The position numbers were made by a program, and so were the translations under genes. This document shows positions 1 to 12,236 of a stretch of DNA of 64,000 bases, one piece after another. The DNA comes from Allantophomopsis cytisporea. Its lineage: Eukaryota; Ascomycota; Leotiomycetes; Phacidiales; Phacidiaceae. The stretch lies in assembly GCA_024752435.1 (NCBI GenBank), contig CP103026.1, forward strand, positions 1 through 64,000, in the 5' to 3' direction. The notes below the pieces were generated by a model. It saw nothing but the letters and a program-made list of their open reading frames with translations. It did no database searches and had not been told where the DNA came from. The stretch's first letter is position 1. Each line of letters begins with the position of its first letter.

Positions 1-22
1 TAACCCTAACCCAAACCCAAAA
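1..22. repeat. Telomeric repeat remnant
   Basis: The window begins with two TAACCC units followed by AAACCC-like variants. This is the C-rich strand of the TTAGGG telomere repeat of filamentous fungi, read towards the chromosome interior. Only about two clean units are present, so either the assembly was trimmed here or the array is short. Position at base 1 fits a chromosome end. An internal telomere-like tract cannot be excluded without the upstream sequence. Confidence 0.75.
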
Positions 23-214
23 GAAGTATAAAGTAGGTAGATATCGTTGTAGTTGTATTAATAGTATTCTTAAAGAGTTGTTAGCTATTATATTAATATA
101 GATGAATACTAATACTACTAGAAAGTATATAGTATTCTTTGTAGGCGATAGCTAACTAACTTTGTATAGATAGTAGTAGCTACTACTAACCTTTAGTAGT
201 AGCTGCTACTAACC

Positions 215-344
215 TTTAGCAAAGACGTTTAGCAAAGATATTTTGCCTATATATACTAGGGTATATTAAAAAGTACATTTGGCAAGGACGTTTGGCGAGG
301 ACGTTTTGCCTATATACAGCAGGGTACGTTAGGATGTATATTTA
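215..344. repeat. Subtelomeric 63-bp direct repeat, diverged
   Basis: Two adjacent copies of a 63-bp unit lie at about 215-277 and 278-340. They share TTTAGCAAAGACG versus TTTGGCAAGGACG starts and TTTTGCCTATATA cores at 241 and 304. Most differences are A/G or T/C transitions. The surrounding 23-619 stretch is AT-rich with TAGTAG-type runs and has no credible gene. Confidence 0.6.
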
Positions 345-619
345 GCGAGCGTATTTTTACAACCTGCTATAATTTAGATTTTAGCGAAAGTATAGATAGG
401 AAGTATGTTCGCCAACAGAATATAGTATTAGTACCCTAATCCCGATCCTGTATTATATACTCTAGCTCCTACCTCTTCTCCAAGCATTACCAGGAGAACC
501 TGACGCTGAGGAAGCCTAAGCCCGTCTTCATTACGTTACCTTGAAGACCTGTCGTCACAGAGGCTTTGCTATATTTATAGTATTAAGAGTCAATTTGATC
601 CCAAACGCACACATATATC

Positions 620-3600
620 TTACAATGCTTTCATCAAAACATACTCGGCACCGGAAACCTTACCCTCTTCAGTCTGGACAGGGGCATGATGACCGGCGCC
701 TGTAGGAAGATTATTAGCAGTCTCCGGTCTTTTGGTCTTGCCTCCTCCAGCGGCCTCCTCCAACTTCTCCCTCAGTCTCTCGCCTGCAATCCGGCCTAAC
801 TGCTCTAAGCTAGCATTCAGCAGCTCCAACACCGAAATATCTGAGCTCAAATTCTGCTTCCACCAATTACGAAGCTCGATTGCTACCAATGAGTCGATTC
901 CAATGGAATCCAATGTGGCTGTCTTGTCTAAGCCTTCGTCCGAAGTCATGAGAAATCCTACTACGCGCTGCTCGATTTGCTCAGAGAGAAATTTGACCGA
1001 GTTGTCGGTTGTGAGGTTAGCTGGGTCGATGGTGGCTGTTACCAGGAAACGCTTCAGAGCTTCGTCAGAGCTGGAGCTTTGAACCAGTCCAATGTCTGAT
1101 GAGTCGCGGTAAGCTGCCATGCGGGGATCACGCTTCCAGATTGATCTGTTGTTTGGATCGGCAAGGGGAAGAGAGGATTTCAATCCGAGAACAATATGAC
1201 TAGGGTTAAGATATGCCTGGGTGGGTGTGGGCCTGCTCAGTGGATTCTGCAAGAAGGATCGCGAGATACTCAATTGTAGAGTGTCGAGGAGGTCTGTCTC
1301 GCTCACCAAGTGGTAAGAGGCAGCTTTCAGTTGCTCCAAGAACTGAGGATTCTCAGCGACATATCCGATATCTTCGACCACACCGATATCTACAACAGAT
1401 GCAGCTAGACCTTGGCTCTGGCGGTACTGAACGAAAGCATCTTGGAACGTGTTGGAAGACGCGTAATTGCATTGCCCAGATTGACCTATTGCTCCAGAGG
1501 CAGAACTGAAAAGGATGAAGAAGTCGAGCTTATGGGCCTTGGTAGCTTCGTGAACATTCCAAGTACCAGGAACTTTCGGAATCACTGCAGTCTGCCAATC
1601 CTCAAAAGTCATTTGCCCAAGAGCACGGTCTCTCAACACCATAGACATTTGCATCACGCCACCAACAGGTTTCGATGCTTTCGAGACCGCATTCTTCACA
1701 TCTTCTAGATTGCCAATATCGCCAACGAAGACCTGCGCAGAGCAGCCTAGAGCCTTGAGCTCAGCGAAGAATGCCGGATCCACGTTTTTACCACCAGAGC
1801 GAGATAAGTATACCATATTTGTCGCGCCATGAGAAGCCAACCAGATCGAAATGTTTTGTCCGAGTCCGCCGAGGCCACCAGGAATAAAGTACGAAACATC
1901 TGAGCGAACGACAAGCTTTTCGTTGACAAGAGCAGTAGATAACTCGTTCGCATCCTCAGGGAACTCGATGACGATTTTCCCCAGATGTTGGCCTTTTTGC
2001 ATAAATCGGAAGGCCTCTTGAATGTTTTCGGCTGCATAATTAGTGGTTGGCTCTATGGGCTTGATGAGACCCTTCTCATAATAATCCACGATTCTTTGCA
2101 GATATCTATCATTGATAATTAGTACGACTGGCTCAACCAATCAAAAGGGCTAACTCACTTGGTGGTGATATGGGGTTTTTCGAGCCCGATTCTTGACACG
2201 TCGACTCCATGGTATCCTCTATTCGCTTCGAAGATCTCCATGGCAAGACGACCTTCTCCGATCAGGTCGCGCTTTCCAATATCAACTAGCATACCATACT
2301 CGGCCACACACTTCCAAGACGCATGGAGCAGCTCGCCTGACAACGAGTTTAAGACGAGATCGACACCTCGGCCATTGGTTGCCCTCAGAACGTCTTCCTT
2401 AAATAATTCATCACGAGAATTGAAGATGTGATCATGAGGAATGCTGTGATGTTCATGAACGAAGGCAACTTTTTCTTCGCTGCCAACTGTTGTAAAGACC
2501 TATTTTCCGACATATTAGCAAGGGCTATTTTAGTATCTTCGACCATGAGCAGTACCTCTGCACCAATCATCTGGGCTACTTGTATGGCCGCAAACCCAAC
2601 ACCGCCTGCACCAGAGTGGATCAAAACGGACTTCAAAGAGTCAGCATTATAAATATCCTTAGTACAGTTACGAGCGTCACTTACCTGACCCTTCTCAAGT
2701 CGTCCAATGTGCTGCATAGCTTCGAACACGGTAACATATACCAGCGGCATCGTCGCTGCTTCCTTGAAAGAAAGGCTATCTGGAATTTTGACACAATGCT
2801 TTGCTGTTGTCGTGAAGCGGGTAGAAAAGCATTTCATGGTTGACAGCATTACACGGTCACCAGGCCTGACGTGGGTAACATCTGATCCGACTCTGCGAAC
2901 GACACTACAACATTCTAGTCAGCACGATCTTAGGGAAGGCTTAAGTGCTTATACATACCCAGTGCAATCTTGACCTATAGTAAAAGGATTGGAATCAGTA
3001 TTGCTTAACTTTGAGAATGCTGGAAAGAGCAACACTCATTTGAGTACCACTTACCAAGGTAATTGCCTTCTGGTCTAACACCTTGAACGATACCAAGGGC
3101 TCGCAACACATCCTGTATCTCTGATAAGCATATATCAATACTGAAAATTTAAGATCTATACCTTAAAATTCAAAGCACCGGCTCGCACATCCACTTCCAC
3201 GAAGTCAGGCTCCATCTCAACGGGCTCATGAGGTCTCCACTGCAGCGACTGAATTAGGCCTGGCTTCCCAACCCAAAGCCCCTTCGAAGCAGTATCCTCA
3301 CGCCTAGATAGCTCTTGTGGTACAGAGATCCAGTGGAAACGTCCCACATTTACAATGCCATCTGCAAGGGCATACTCAGAATCAGCATTCAGCTCAATAG
3401 CTGAAACCTTAGACCTGAGCTGGAATTTCTTGAACACGGCCAAGATGGCGCCCCATGCTTCAGGCCCGGCTTCGTCCAATTCAAGCGTGGTGAAAGAAAG
3501 CCCCAGCTCAGAGCGCAAGCAGCGACCCATCCCAAGAATCATTCCATACCTTGGGTCCTTACAATCAATCTGAATTGACCGAGTAAGCCACAACACCCCA

Positions 3601-6600
3601 TCCATGGCTTTCGACATAAACTTGATAAATTTCTCAAAATCCGCCTTTCCAGCATCATGCAAGAAGGGGCCCTCAAGATCAAGCAATGACACCACATCAT
3701 CGCCGACCGGTGGGGTGTCGTCTAAGGTCAAGAAACCAGCTTCGTACCCGTTCTTCTTGAAGACTTCCTCAATGCCCTGGAACTTGGAAGAACTTTCATG
3801 CCGCCGAATAAGCAGATGTACCTTCTTCATGTCTTCGACCGGTGGTGCTGGACGTGCAATAATATGTGCATCGAATTGATATGGCGCAATCTGATCAGGC
3901 GCATACGCATCAATGCCCGCAAACCCGGCAGCGCGGAGCTCTTTATCCCAGCGCTCTTCGAACACGTATGGTTCATCAAGACGGTCATCATGATCTCCAA
4001 GCCACCAACCAGGAAGAACCCCCATGATATAGTTAATCCACTTTGATTCTGAACATAGTTCTTGCAGGAAGAGTCTACCCGAGGGAGCTAGCAGTGTGCG
4101 GCAGTGCGAGAGGGTTTCGTGGAGAGATGGTGTAGCGTGCAGAACGTTGGAGGCAATTATTAGATCGTAGGTGCCAGCTTCAAAGCCCTGGGCTATAGGG
4201 TCTTGACTAATGTCAAGCACGACGTATTCGATATTCGAATAGCTATACTTCATCAGCGTCTAGTTCTAATTCGGCGTCCATATATGATGAGCAAAAATAA
4301 ACTCGAAAGACTTACTCCTTGAATCTTTCTTTAGCAGCAACAAAGAACCCTGCCGAGATATCCGTATACGTGTATCTCGAAAACATGTTCTCCCCAAACT
4401 CACTCTCCAAATCCTTCAGTGTCAAAGCCGTCAAACCACCAGTTCCAGCACCAATCTCCAACACCTTGAGATTAGGCTTGCTGTGTCCAAGTAACGTCAT
4501 GAAATCATGTGAGTCGGCGTTGAGGAAGTTATACAGGCCCGTCAAGACGTTGTCTTTAAGCAAAGCGTCCAAGACATCGGCTTTTCCGTGGTAAAGCTGA
4601 ACAACGGAGGTGTAGACGACATGAATTGCGTTTGCGGCCTCTTCAACAGAAAGTTCCTGGCATTCCTTCATAATCTCTTCGATACGTGTTTTCCTCCCGG
4701 TAGAGTCGAGCTCAAGAAGATCAGCTGTTGGGAGTAAGGGGTTATTGCCTTTCGCAGCAAGTGTGAGACGATCTTTAGTCCATCTTCGATACCTTTCAAG
4801 ATGTGGCTGGGTGACGGGCAGGTCTTTAAATAGCTCGTAGTTCTCAATGGCGCAGAGGATGCTAAGTGCCTCTAGAAGCTTGTGTCCTTCGACAGAATCA
4901 GGTTTTGGCTTTAAGAGTGGTTTCACCTCGATTAAATCGATGTCAGGCCTCCATTCCAAATACACAGCGCCGTGCGAGTTTTCATCCACTTGAGTGGCCG
5001 CATCATCAAAAGGGGCAAGCTTCATGCCTTTGAGCGTAAACCTCACTTTTCCCTCGGATACACCCTGCGCAGCGCCCTCGAAGGCGCCACCGGGCATAAG
5101 GTCCGTGCTCATATTGAGCTTGATGTCCTCGCCCCCAGCTGTGATAGATAGCTCGCCTATATAAAGGGGCAAGCACATCTTGGAGAAGTTCCTAGCTATT
5201 CCGTTATGTGCTGCCAGACTGAGAGATTGGAAAATCACGTCCAGGGAAGCGGGATGCAGTGCGTAGTGTGAATGGCCTGGTCTCGGTTTGTCTACGATAC
5301 GAGCGGAACCTAAGTTCTTGTTGATGTCCGCTGTCAAGTCATTCAGCCCTCTAAAGTGCGGGCCATAATAAAGACCAATCTTGCGCATTTGCTGGTACCA
5401 ACGAGCTTCCGAGACGTGGCGCGTGTAAGTCTTCAGTTCCATCGCTTCGCGCTTGATGGAAGTTCCAGCCCGAACTTGTCCAAAGCAGTTTTTGGTCCAG
5501 CCCGCGCCGTTATTGGTGACTATAGTGAACTCGTACCATTCTGAGTCCAGAGAGTTTGTGAGACGCAGTGGCTGGAGACGTGTGATGACTTCAGTACCTT
5601 TTGAGGCTTGAAAAACGAGAGCTGAGGCGATTGTCACTCGTTGAACAGTGTAGTCTTCGAAGCCTGAGATTTGACGGATGGCTTCCCCAATGATAGCAAC
5701 GAAACCGGCCGCTGGGAAGACAACGTCTTCATGGAGTGCATGGTCTTGTAGCCATGGTAGAGTACTCAACTGCAGAGTGTTTCTCCATACTGGCTCAATT
5801 TCGTTGCCTTCCAGGATTCGTGAACCCAAGAGATCGTGATGCGGAAATTTGCGGTATCTATACTCCCTTGCCATCCTTGTCTCCTTCCAGTAGGCGACCT
5901 CATGGTTCCAAGCATATGTCGGAAGATCTGTCAAAGCGACAGCGCCCTCATTCATAGCCTTGAAGTCAACTTCTACACCATTGCAGTGAAGCTGACCAAC
6001 AGCAGTAAGCAGACTGGTGCTTGAATTCTTGCCTCTGGTGAGGCAGGATGTATAGACGCTGCTTAGGCCAGATTCCTTGAAGATTTGCCTCAGTGGCCCT
6101 GCCAGAGCGGAGTGAGGCCCGACTTCAAGAAATGCTTTTGCGCTCTCGGATCCGGCCAGGAGAGCCTTAACGGCGTCAAGGAAAAGAACCGGTGATTCAA
6201 GATTTTGCCTCCAGTATGCAGCGCCCAGTTGCTTGGCGCTAGTTATCTCCTCACCTAACACACTGGAGTAAAAGGCTACGGCCAGCGGTGTGTTAGGCGC
6301 ATTCTGGAATTCTGGGTCAATAAGTGCTTGATAGAGGTCACCGACATCCTGCATGTGGTCTTCACAAGTCAGATAAAAGTGTTCAACCAAGGTATATAAA
6401 CTGGACTTACGAGAATGATACGCAATCTCCACTCGCAACTTTCTCGCCAGAGCATCGGGGCTCCGTAATTTTATTTTCTCGATAACTTCGTTGACCTTAT
6501 CATCGTCTCCAGAGATGGTGACACTACCGCCGCTGTTTTCGCAGGCAATTCGAACGCCAGGAATGAGTAGGGGTTCTACGAAACTACGGCCGAAGCCGAT

Positions 6601-8973
6601 AGCAGCCATGGCTCCCTTTCGTTTGATGGTTTTGGCGACGAATCCTCTGTAAAATGCAATTCTGATTGCAGACTCCAGTGAGAACGCTCCAGCAGCATAG
6701 GCAGCAGCTATCTCTCCGCTCGAATGACCAACTACAGCTTCTGGTCGCAGGCCCCATTTCCGGACAAGATTTACAAGTGCCAGCTGGACTGCAGTACATA
6801 AAGGCTGAGACAACTCCGCTTTGTCAATTGAGCTGTTATTTTGAGTCTTGAGTAACTCATCTGTTCAAAAGTTATTGTGTATTCAATTTTCGCTATTCAA
6901 GTTTTCGTTCCAAATCATACCTTCAATTTTCCAATGCGGAGCCTGCTTCAGTTGGGAAAGACTAGCATCCATCTTTCGGATGTCATCCAGGAACTCAGGG
7001 TAGTCTTGAATCAACTCCTTACCCATCTCTGGCCATTGCGCGCCTTGTCCTGTGAAAACGAAAGTCGGTGTCAATGCCGAAGTTGATTTCACAGCAGGTG
7101 CAGTCTCTAGTCTGTCTTCTCCTCCCACCACACCGAAAGTTCGGAACGCCATATGATCACGTCTTGCTCCCAGCGTGTATGCAATATCTTCAATCGGGGT
7201 TTTCGCTCTATCCAGTGACAAAAAGGTTTGGTATTTCTCAACCAAGCTGTCAAGAGACATCTGATGGTTAGCAGATAGGACGAGTAGCGTTTGCTTCTGG
7301 TTTTCTGATACTTGAGCGCTTTTGACTTCAGGCGTGAAATACCCGTCCGCGGAATCGAGAATTGCGTGCGCATTGGCACCACCGAGACCAAAAGAATTAA
7401 CACTGATTCTCTCTGCGCGTCCTGCGGGCCAGCTCATTGGCTCTATAGGGACGGTGAGATTTGCTTCTTTCCATGGTACTGTTGAAGTTGTCAGCCTCTC
7501 AAATGGTGAGCGAGGGAGGGTGTTTACTGTTTGGGTTCGGCGAGTCGAATTTTATGTTCGGTAATATTGTTTTGTGTTCCAATTCTAGGACTGCTTTTAC
7601 GAGACTAGTGATACCTGAAGCGCCCTCTGAGTGTCCGACATTGGGCTTGACGGAACCAATTATAACGCCTTTGTCTCCAAATACTCTGGCCACCGCACCA
7701 ACTTCAAGTGGGTCACCGACTGGAGTTCCAGCTACAGTATCATGTTTAGCTCTATTCGACCTGGGGTAAATGCGTAGAGCAAATGAGGAACCTATCATGC
7801 CAACCATCTGGACAAAAAAATACAAAGTACTTACTTCCATGACACTCAACCATTGCGGTCTCAGCGATATCGCTGATGCCGGCGGCCTCATAGGCAGACC
7901 TCATTAAAGCCTCATGTGCTTCGGAGCTCGGGTTACTCAGCCCAGGCGTTTTACCATCAGCATTGCTCGAAGTACCCCGAATAACAGCGCGGATTGGATT
8001 TCCATCACGAATGGCATCACTTAATTTCTTTATGTAGACCTACGTATTTTTCCCCATCAGTACAAAGGTTTGGAAACTAGTCAAGTAACAGGACAACTCA
8101 CAGCGTTGATTGCTTCCCCTCTTGCATAACCATCTGCCTTGGAATCGAAAGCTTTGATGGATGCTTCAGGAGAAAGTACCCCGTGCTCAACCATAGCAAT
8201 AGTAGCGAATGGAGACATGATAATGTTGGTTCCACCAACAATAGCAGCAGTGCAGTCACCTCTATAAATTGCTTCACAAGCAAGATGCAAGCCAACCATA
8301 GCGGATGAGCATCCGACTTTAATCGTCATACTGTACTTGGTTAATGTTAGTTACATAAGTGGCGTGCTTGGACTTACCTTGGACCTTTCAAGTCATATTC
8401 ATACGAAACTCTGTTTGCCAGCACGAAATCGCCATGACCGGTACTACGATACATCCCGGTCTCTTGTGTGTCAATCGAATGCAAGTCATGCCAGTCTTCT
8501 CCATACACACCAGCATAGCAACCAATTTTCTTGCCACGCCAGTCTGGCTCGGCTGCATTTTGAAACGCCTCATAAACCACTTCAAGCAGCAAGCGCTGCT
8601 GGGGGTCTAAGAGCTCTGCTTCTGTTTTTGTTGCGGTAAAAAAACCAGCATCCAGCTTTTCCAAATCGCTGTCAATAAAGTAGCCATGTTTAAAACCCAA
8701 GGAGCCTAACTTGGGGTTTTCGGTATAAAAGCCATCGATGTTGAACCTATTTGCTGGAACTGGCATCCGAGCATCGGTCTTGCTGTGTAGAAATTTGTAG
8801 AATGACTGAGGGTCTTTGATACCACCTGGAAGACGAAGACCAATACCGCAAATGGCTATTGGTTCTGGGGTTGGGCTGGGTTCCGCACGCGAAGCATGTC
8901 CATTAGTGCCGTTGGTGTCCCCGTTGGTGTGTCCATTAGTTTCGCCTGAGTTGGAGCCGTTAGTTGTCGACAT
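620..8973 (-). CDS. Highly reducing type I polyketide synthase (KS-AT-DH-CMeT-ER-KR-ACP)
   Basis: Builds a reduced, probably C-methylated polyketide chain from malonyl-CoA. Exons, read downwards: 8973-8378, 8330-8102, 8039-7835, 7731-7528, 7478-6921, 6860-6411, 6359-4316, 4242-3162, 3112-3055, 2974-2959 (16 bp), 2904-2685, 2630-2556, 2499-2159, 2105-620. They give about 2520 aa with no stop. A Ser/Thr/Asn/Gly-rich leader precedes KS (from about residue 37; Cys in VGCSSAM, His in ECHGTGTP and KPNVGH). AT (about 570-880) has GHSSGE and AYHSHHM. DH has DHALHE near 950 and the HPASLDVIFQ Asp near 1107. CMeT has LEIGAGTGG near 1380. ER has SGAGGVG near 1893. KR has GGLGGLG near 2100 and YASSN. ACP has GIDSL near 2430. 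All domains look catalytically plausible. No thioesterase or reductase follows the ACP, so chain release must use a separate enzyme. The stop lies about 600 bp from the telomere repeat. Confidence 0.95.
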
Positions 8974-9986
8974 ATCTACAGCGTAAGAGATAGTGAACGA
9001 TAGTTGAGTGGTGAAAGGAGAGAGAAAAATATCACGGCCAGGCTGTAATTGTAAAAGGATTAATTCCGAGAGCTAACTTCTCACTTAAATACACAAAATA
9101 GTTCATCGTGCTACAGCACCGGAGTTTCAGTCATGAGTGGCCCGAACTGTTATCCTCACAATGCCCCCGGTAATGCATCTTACCCAGTCGTAGCAAGAGC
9201 AATTTGAATCAATTCCTCTTTGGTCGGATTTGTAAATAAGGGTTTGTGAAAACGAGGCTCTTCGGATCCAGCTCACGTAAGCACCGAAATCAAACGAACC
9301 AAAGGACGTTTGTGGTCCCTTCCTGTCACCAATTAGCCAGCGACACCAATGGAGGTAGTATTTGGTTCCCTTCCATTGAGAGTACGTGCTGAAGCACTAA
9401 CAAACACACTACCTGTATCTGATTCTTAAAATGGCTATTGTGAGCCTGGGAAAGGCAGAGACACATTCGGGGTTCGGAAGCTCTTCGAATGAGTCTGTGA
9501 TCAAAGTCGGGCCACACGATTGCTTCCGTTGATATCTAATTCACTGAGAACCATACATCAAAATCTTGCTTGCTTAGTGCTCGCACGTTCGTTCTACTGC
9601 CCCGGAAGGAGTTTAGCAGAGATAACCCGGCCGGCACCCGAAAGGCGGACAAATCAAAAGATTCACCACACGAGCCACCAACGGTGGGATATGTCTTCAA
9701 GCGTAGAAACACCAAAGCTAAATAGAGTACTCAAGCAATATTAAATGAAAACACTAAGGTACCTAGTATCTGATTTTTAAGCTCAATTTTGTAATAAACA
9801 GCTAATATGCCTGAACCCGGGCTCGCTTATAGTACGCACGTTCCACCCGCGTGCACGTCAAGTCACCTAGGTACCGTCGGTAGAATGTGTGGATGACCTT
9901 TTCCCATCCATCCCATTCTCCCAACCCTCAACAACCCGTGTAACCACGAAGATCATTGGATAAGTCCACTAGCCCGGGCACCAAAG
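8974..9986. promoter_or_regulatory. Divergent intergenic region, PKS / acyltransferase
   Basis: A 1-kb stretch between the divergent PKS and glycerol-3-phosphate acyltransferase starts. It carries a CGG-CAC-CCG site at 9632-9640, within a GC-rich patch, and TACCG-T-CGGTA near 9876. No gene was seen. It presumably holds both promoters. Confidence 0.55.
9632..9640. promoter_or_regulatory. CGG-N3-CCG candidate Zn2Cys6 site (PKS promoter)
   Basis: CGG-CAC-CCG, an inverted pair of CGG triplets with 3-bp spacing, about 660 bp upstream of the PKS ATG and 350 bp upstream of the acyltransferase ATG. Inverted CGG pairs are the classic targets of Zn2Cys6 dimers, and the same spacing recurs upstream of other cluster genes. 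Binding is inferred, not shown. Confidence 0.4.
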
Positions 9987-12077
9987 ATGGCAGATGAGGC
10001 TCCTTACAAGCACCGGATTATGGTACCTTGGGTATATGATCTAGGACTTTGGATCTTCACATTATGCTTGGATATCTTCTTCCGCCAGGTCTATCCTCGC
10101 GGTGCCTGGAGAGTTCCCAGAAATGGACCAGTCATCATCGTGGCAGGCCCGCACAACAACCAGTTCGTGGATAGTCTCGTGCTGATGCGTATCCTCAAGA
10201 CATATGCGAACCGCCGAGTTTGTTTTTTGATCGCAGAGAAATCGATGAAAGAACCTTATATTGGGACCATGGCTGGGTCCATGGGGGCGTTGCCTGTAGC
10301 TCGTGCTATGGACAAAGCGAAGCCAGGAAAAGGAACCATCTATATGCCAAAACCAGATGATGACCCGACCCTCATTCATGGAGATGGCACTGATTTCACT
10401 GCTCCGGAGTACATGGAAGGCGGCAGTTTGATCCTACCAAAATCAGGGAAGGAGGCGCCAGCAACACGAAACATAGCGAAAATAATTGGTCCGACTGAAT
10501 TACGACTGAAGAATGCGTTTGATACCCCCGGGGCGATCCAAATACTTACCAAGGAGGGTGAGACGAGGGGAACGAAATTCAAAGTTGCTCCCCACGTTGA
10601 TCAGGGCAAGATGTTTGAAGCTGTCTTCCATGAGTTGTTGTCCGGCGGGTGTGTTGGTATTTTCCCAGAGGGCGGCAGCCATGACCGTCCAAATCTCCTC
10701 CCGTTAAAACCGGGGGCAGCCATTATGGCTCTTGGGCTTCTGGCCCGAGATCCTACTTGTGGGTTGTCCATTATTCCGTGCGGTATGAACTACTTCCATG
10801 CACATAAATTCCGCTCGCGCGCAGTCATCGAATTCGGACCTCCGATAGCTGTTCATCCGGACCAAATTGAAGCATATAAAAAGGGTGGAGTCGAAAAACG
10901 AAATGCCGTGGGATCACTCCTGGAGACGATACATGACGGACTTGCAGCTGTGACTCAGTTGAGTCCGGATCATGAAACTCTGCAACTTATACAAGCATCT
11001 AGAAGACTATACAACTCCGCGAATAAGAAGATGCCTCTCTCTCTTGTAATTGAGTTCAATCGACGACTCTTGCAAGGATATTCTCAATATCAAAACGACC
11101 CGAGAGTGGTGGGAGTCAAAAATTCGGTGCTTGAATACAACAGACGTTTACGTGCTCTAGGGATCAAAGACCATCAGATTGAGTGGGGTAATACAAAGGG
11201 GAGACCTTGGTGGTGGACCTTTTTTACACTCCTTTCGCGTACTTTTGGTCTTCTTTTACTCAGCGTTGGAACGTTACCAGGCCTACTCTTGTTCTGGCCC
11301 GTCTTCGTCACATCAAAGATCATATCTGCAAAGAAGGCACGAAAGGCACTCGCAGCATCTGAAGTCAAACTGGAAGGTCGTGACATCGTCAGTACTTGGA
11401 AGATTCTGGTTGCCTTAGGGCTGGCACCTGCGCTGTACCTCTACTATACAGTTATCGTGACCTTCTGGCTCTACCACAATCGCCATGCGGGATATTATTC
11501 GACCTGTGTTCCTTGGTGGATGAACGCCCGCACTTACATCCCAGATTTCGTTCCCCTGTGGTTCTTTTCTTTTTCCTTTTTCGGGCTCATGATCGTCGTC
11601 ACATTCGCAGCTCTTCGGATCGGAGAAATCGGAATGGACGTTATCAAATCTCTCCCACCACTACTCGTTGCCCTGAATCCGCGATCTGCCAGCACTTTAC
11701 ATGAGCTTCGAACCCGCCGACAGGCGCTGTCTGTTCAAATCACGGATCTGATCAATGAACTCGGTCCGGAGGTGTTCCCTGACTTCGATCCCGACCGAAT
11801 CGCAGAAGAGACATCTCGAACTCCAGACGCCTTCCAATCCCGTCTCAAGAGCATGCCACCGAGTCGTCCGGGAAGTCGGAGTAGGAGCCATGGAGCGAAC
11901 TCACCAGGCGTTGGACTTCTCGGGTATAGTTCATCATTTCAGCCACTCAGTACTCTTGATCATAAAGATTCGCTGCATGAGGTCAACAAAAAGATAGGAA
12001 TAGCGATGAAAGAGAGGAATAGACAACGAGCCCAGTCGATGATGAGCGTTGAGGATGACGAAGAAGATAGAGAATAG
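9987..12077 (+). CDS. Glycerol-3-phosphate / dihydroxyacetone-phosphate acyltransferase (Gpt2/Sct1 type)
   Basis: Intronless, 696 aa. Transfers an acyl chain from acyl-CoA to sn-1 of glycerol-3-phosphate or DHAP, the first step of phospholipid and triacylglycerol synthesis, at the ER. PlsC-type motifs are visible: a histidine-aspartate motif PHNNQFVD (residues 55-62, the HX5D form I expect for yeast Gpt2 relatives) and FPEGGSHD (226-233). One hydrophobic segment precedes motif I (about 12-36), and three more lie near 407-440, 470-498 and 515-540. The C-terminal tail is Ser/Arg-rich and ends in acidic residues. It sits between the PKS and the dehydrogenase and shares the PKS promoter region. 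It may be an ordinary lipid gene that happens to lie here, a self-protection copy, or an enzyme that loads the polyketide chain; the sequence does not decide. Confidence 0.9.
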   Translation: MADEAPYKHRIMVPWVYDLGLWIFTLCLDIFFRQVYPRGAWRVPRNGPVIIVAGPHNNQFVDSLVLMRILKTYANRRVCFLIAEKSMKEPYIGTMAGSMGALPVARAMDKAKPGKGTIYMPKPDDDPTLIHGDGTDFTAPEYMEGGSLILPKSGKEAPATRNIAKIIGPTELRLKNAFDTPGAIQILTKEGETRGTKFKVAPHVDQGKMFEAVFHELLSGGCVGIFPEGGSHDRPNLLPLKPGAAIMALGLLARDPTCGLSIIPCGMNYFHAHKFRSRAVIEFGPPIAVHPDQIEAYKKGGVEKRNAVGSLLETIHDGLAAVTQLSPDHETLQLIQASRRLYNSANKKMPLSLVIEFNRRLLQGYSQYQNDPRVVGVKNSVLEYNRRLRALGIKDHQIEWGNTKGRPWWWTFFTLLSRTFGLLLLSVGTLPGLLLFWPVFVTSKIISAKKARKALAASEVKLEGRDIVSTWKILVALGLAPALYLYYTVIVTFWLYHNRHAGYYSTCVPWWMNARTYIPDFVPLWFFSFSFFGLMIVVTFAALRIGEIGMDVIKSLPPLLVALNPRSASTLHELRTRRQALSVQITDLINELGPEVFPDFDPDRIAEETSRTPDAFQSRLKSMPPSRPGSRSRSHGANSPGVGLLGYSSSFQPLSTLDHKDSLHEVNKKIGIAMKERNRQRAQSMMSVEDDEEDRE

Positions 12078-12236
12078 GTCATTGGCTCCTAGGGTCAGAG
12101 GCACCTAAATTATCCTCTAATGCTATTCTTGCAGTCTCGAAAACTGACTTTGCTGAACCGAGGAAATATTCTTGTAACGGCTGGGAAAAGTCTCATCTGC
12201 TAGAGACGGTTGACTACGCTCTCATGATCCCTTCTA

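Noticed and set aside
2385..2849. Apparent frameshift in the PKS enoyl-reductase domain
   Set aside because: The odd sequence after MIGAE is a 56-bp intron (2500-2555). Splicing restores VFTTVGSEEK and the frame closes.
4243..4315. Possible break between two PKS parts in the methyltransferase domain
   Set aside because: An intron using the acceptor at 4243 joins KERFKD to YSNIEY in frame.
6360..6410. Apparent insertion of 17 residues in the PKS AT domain
   Set aside because: A 51-bp in-frame intron with GTAAGT/AG ends; removing it restores AYHSHHM.
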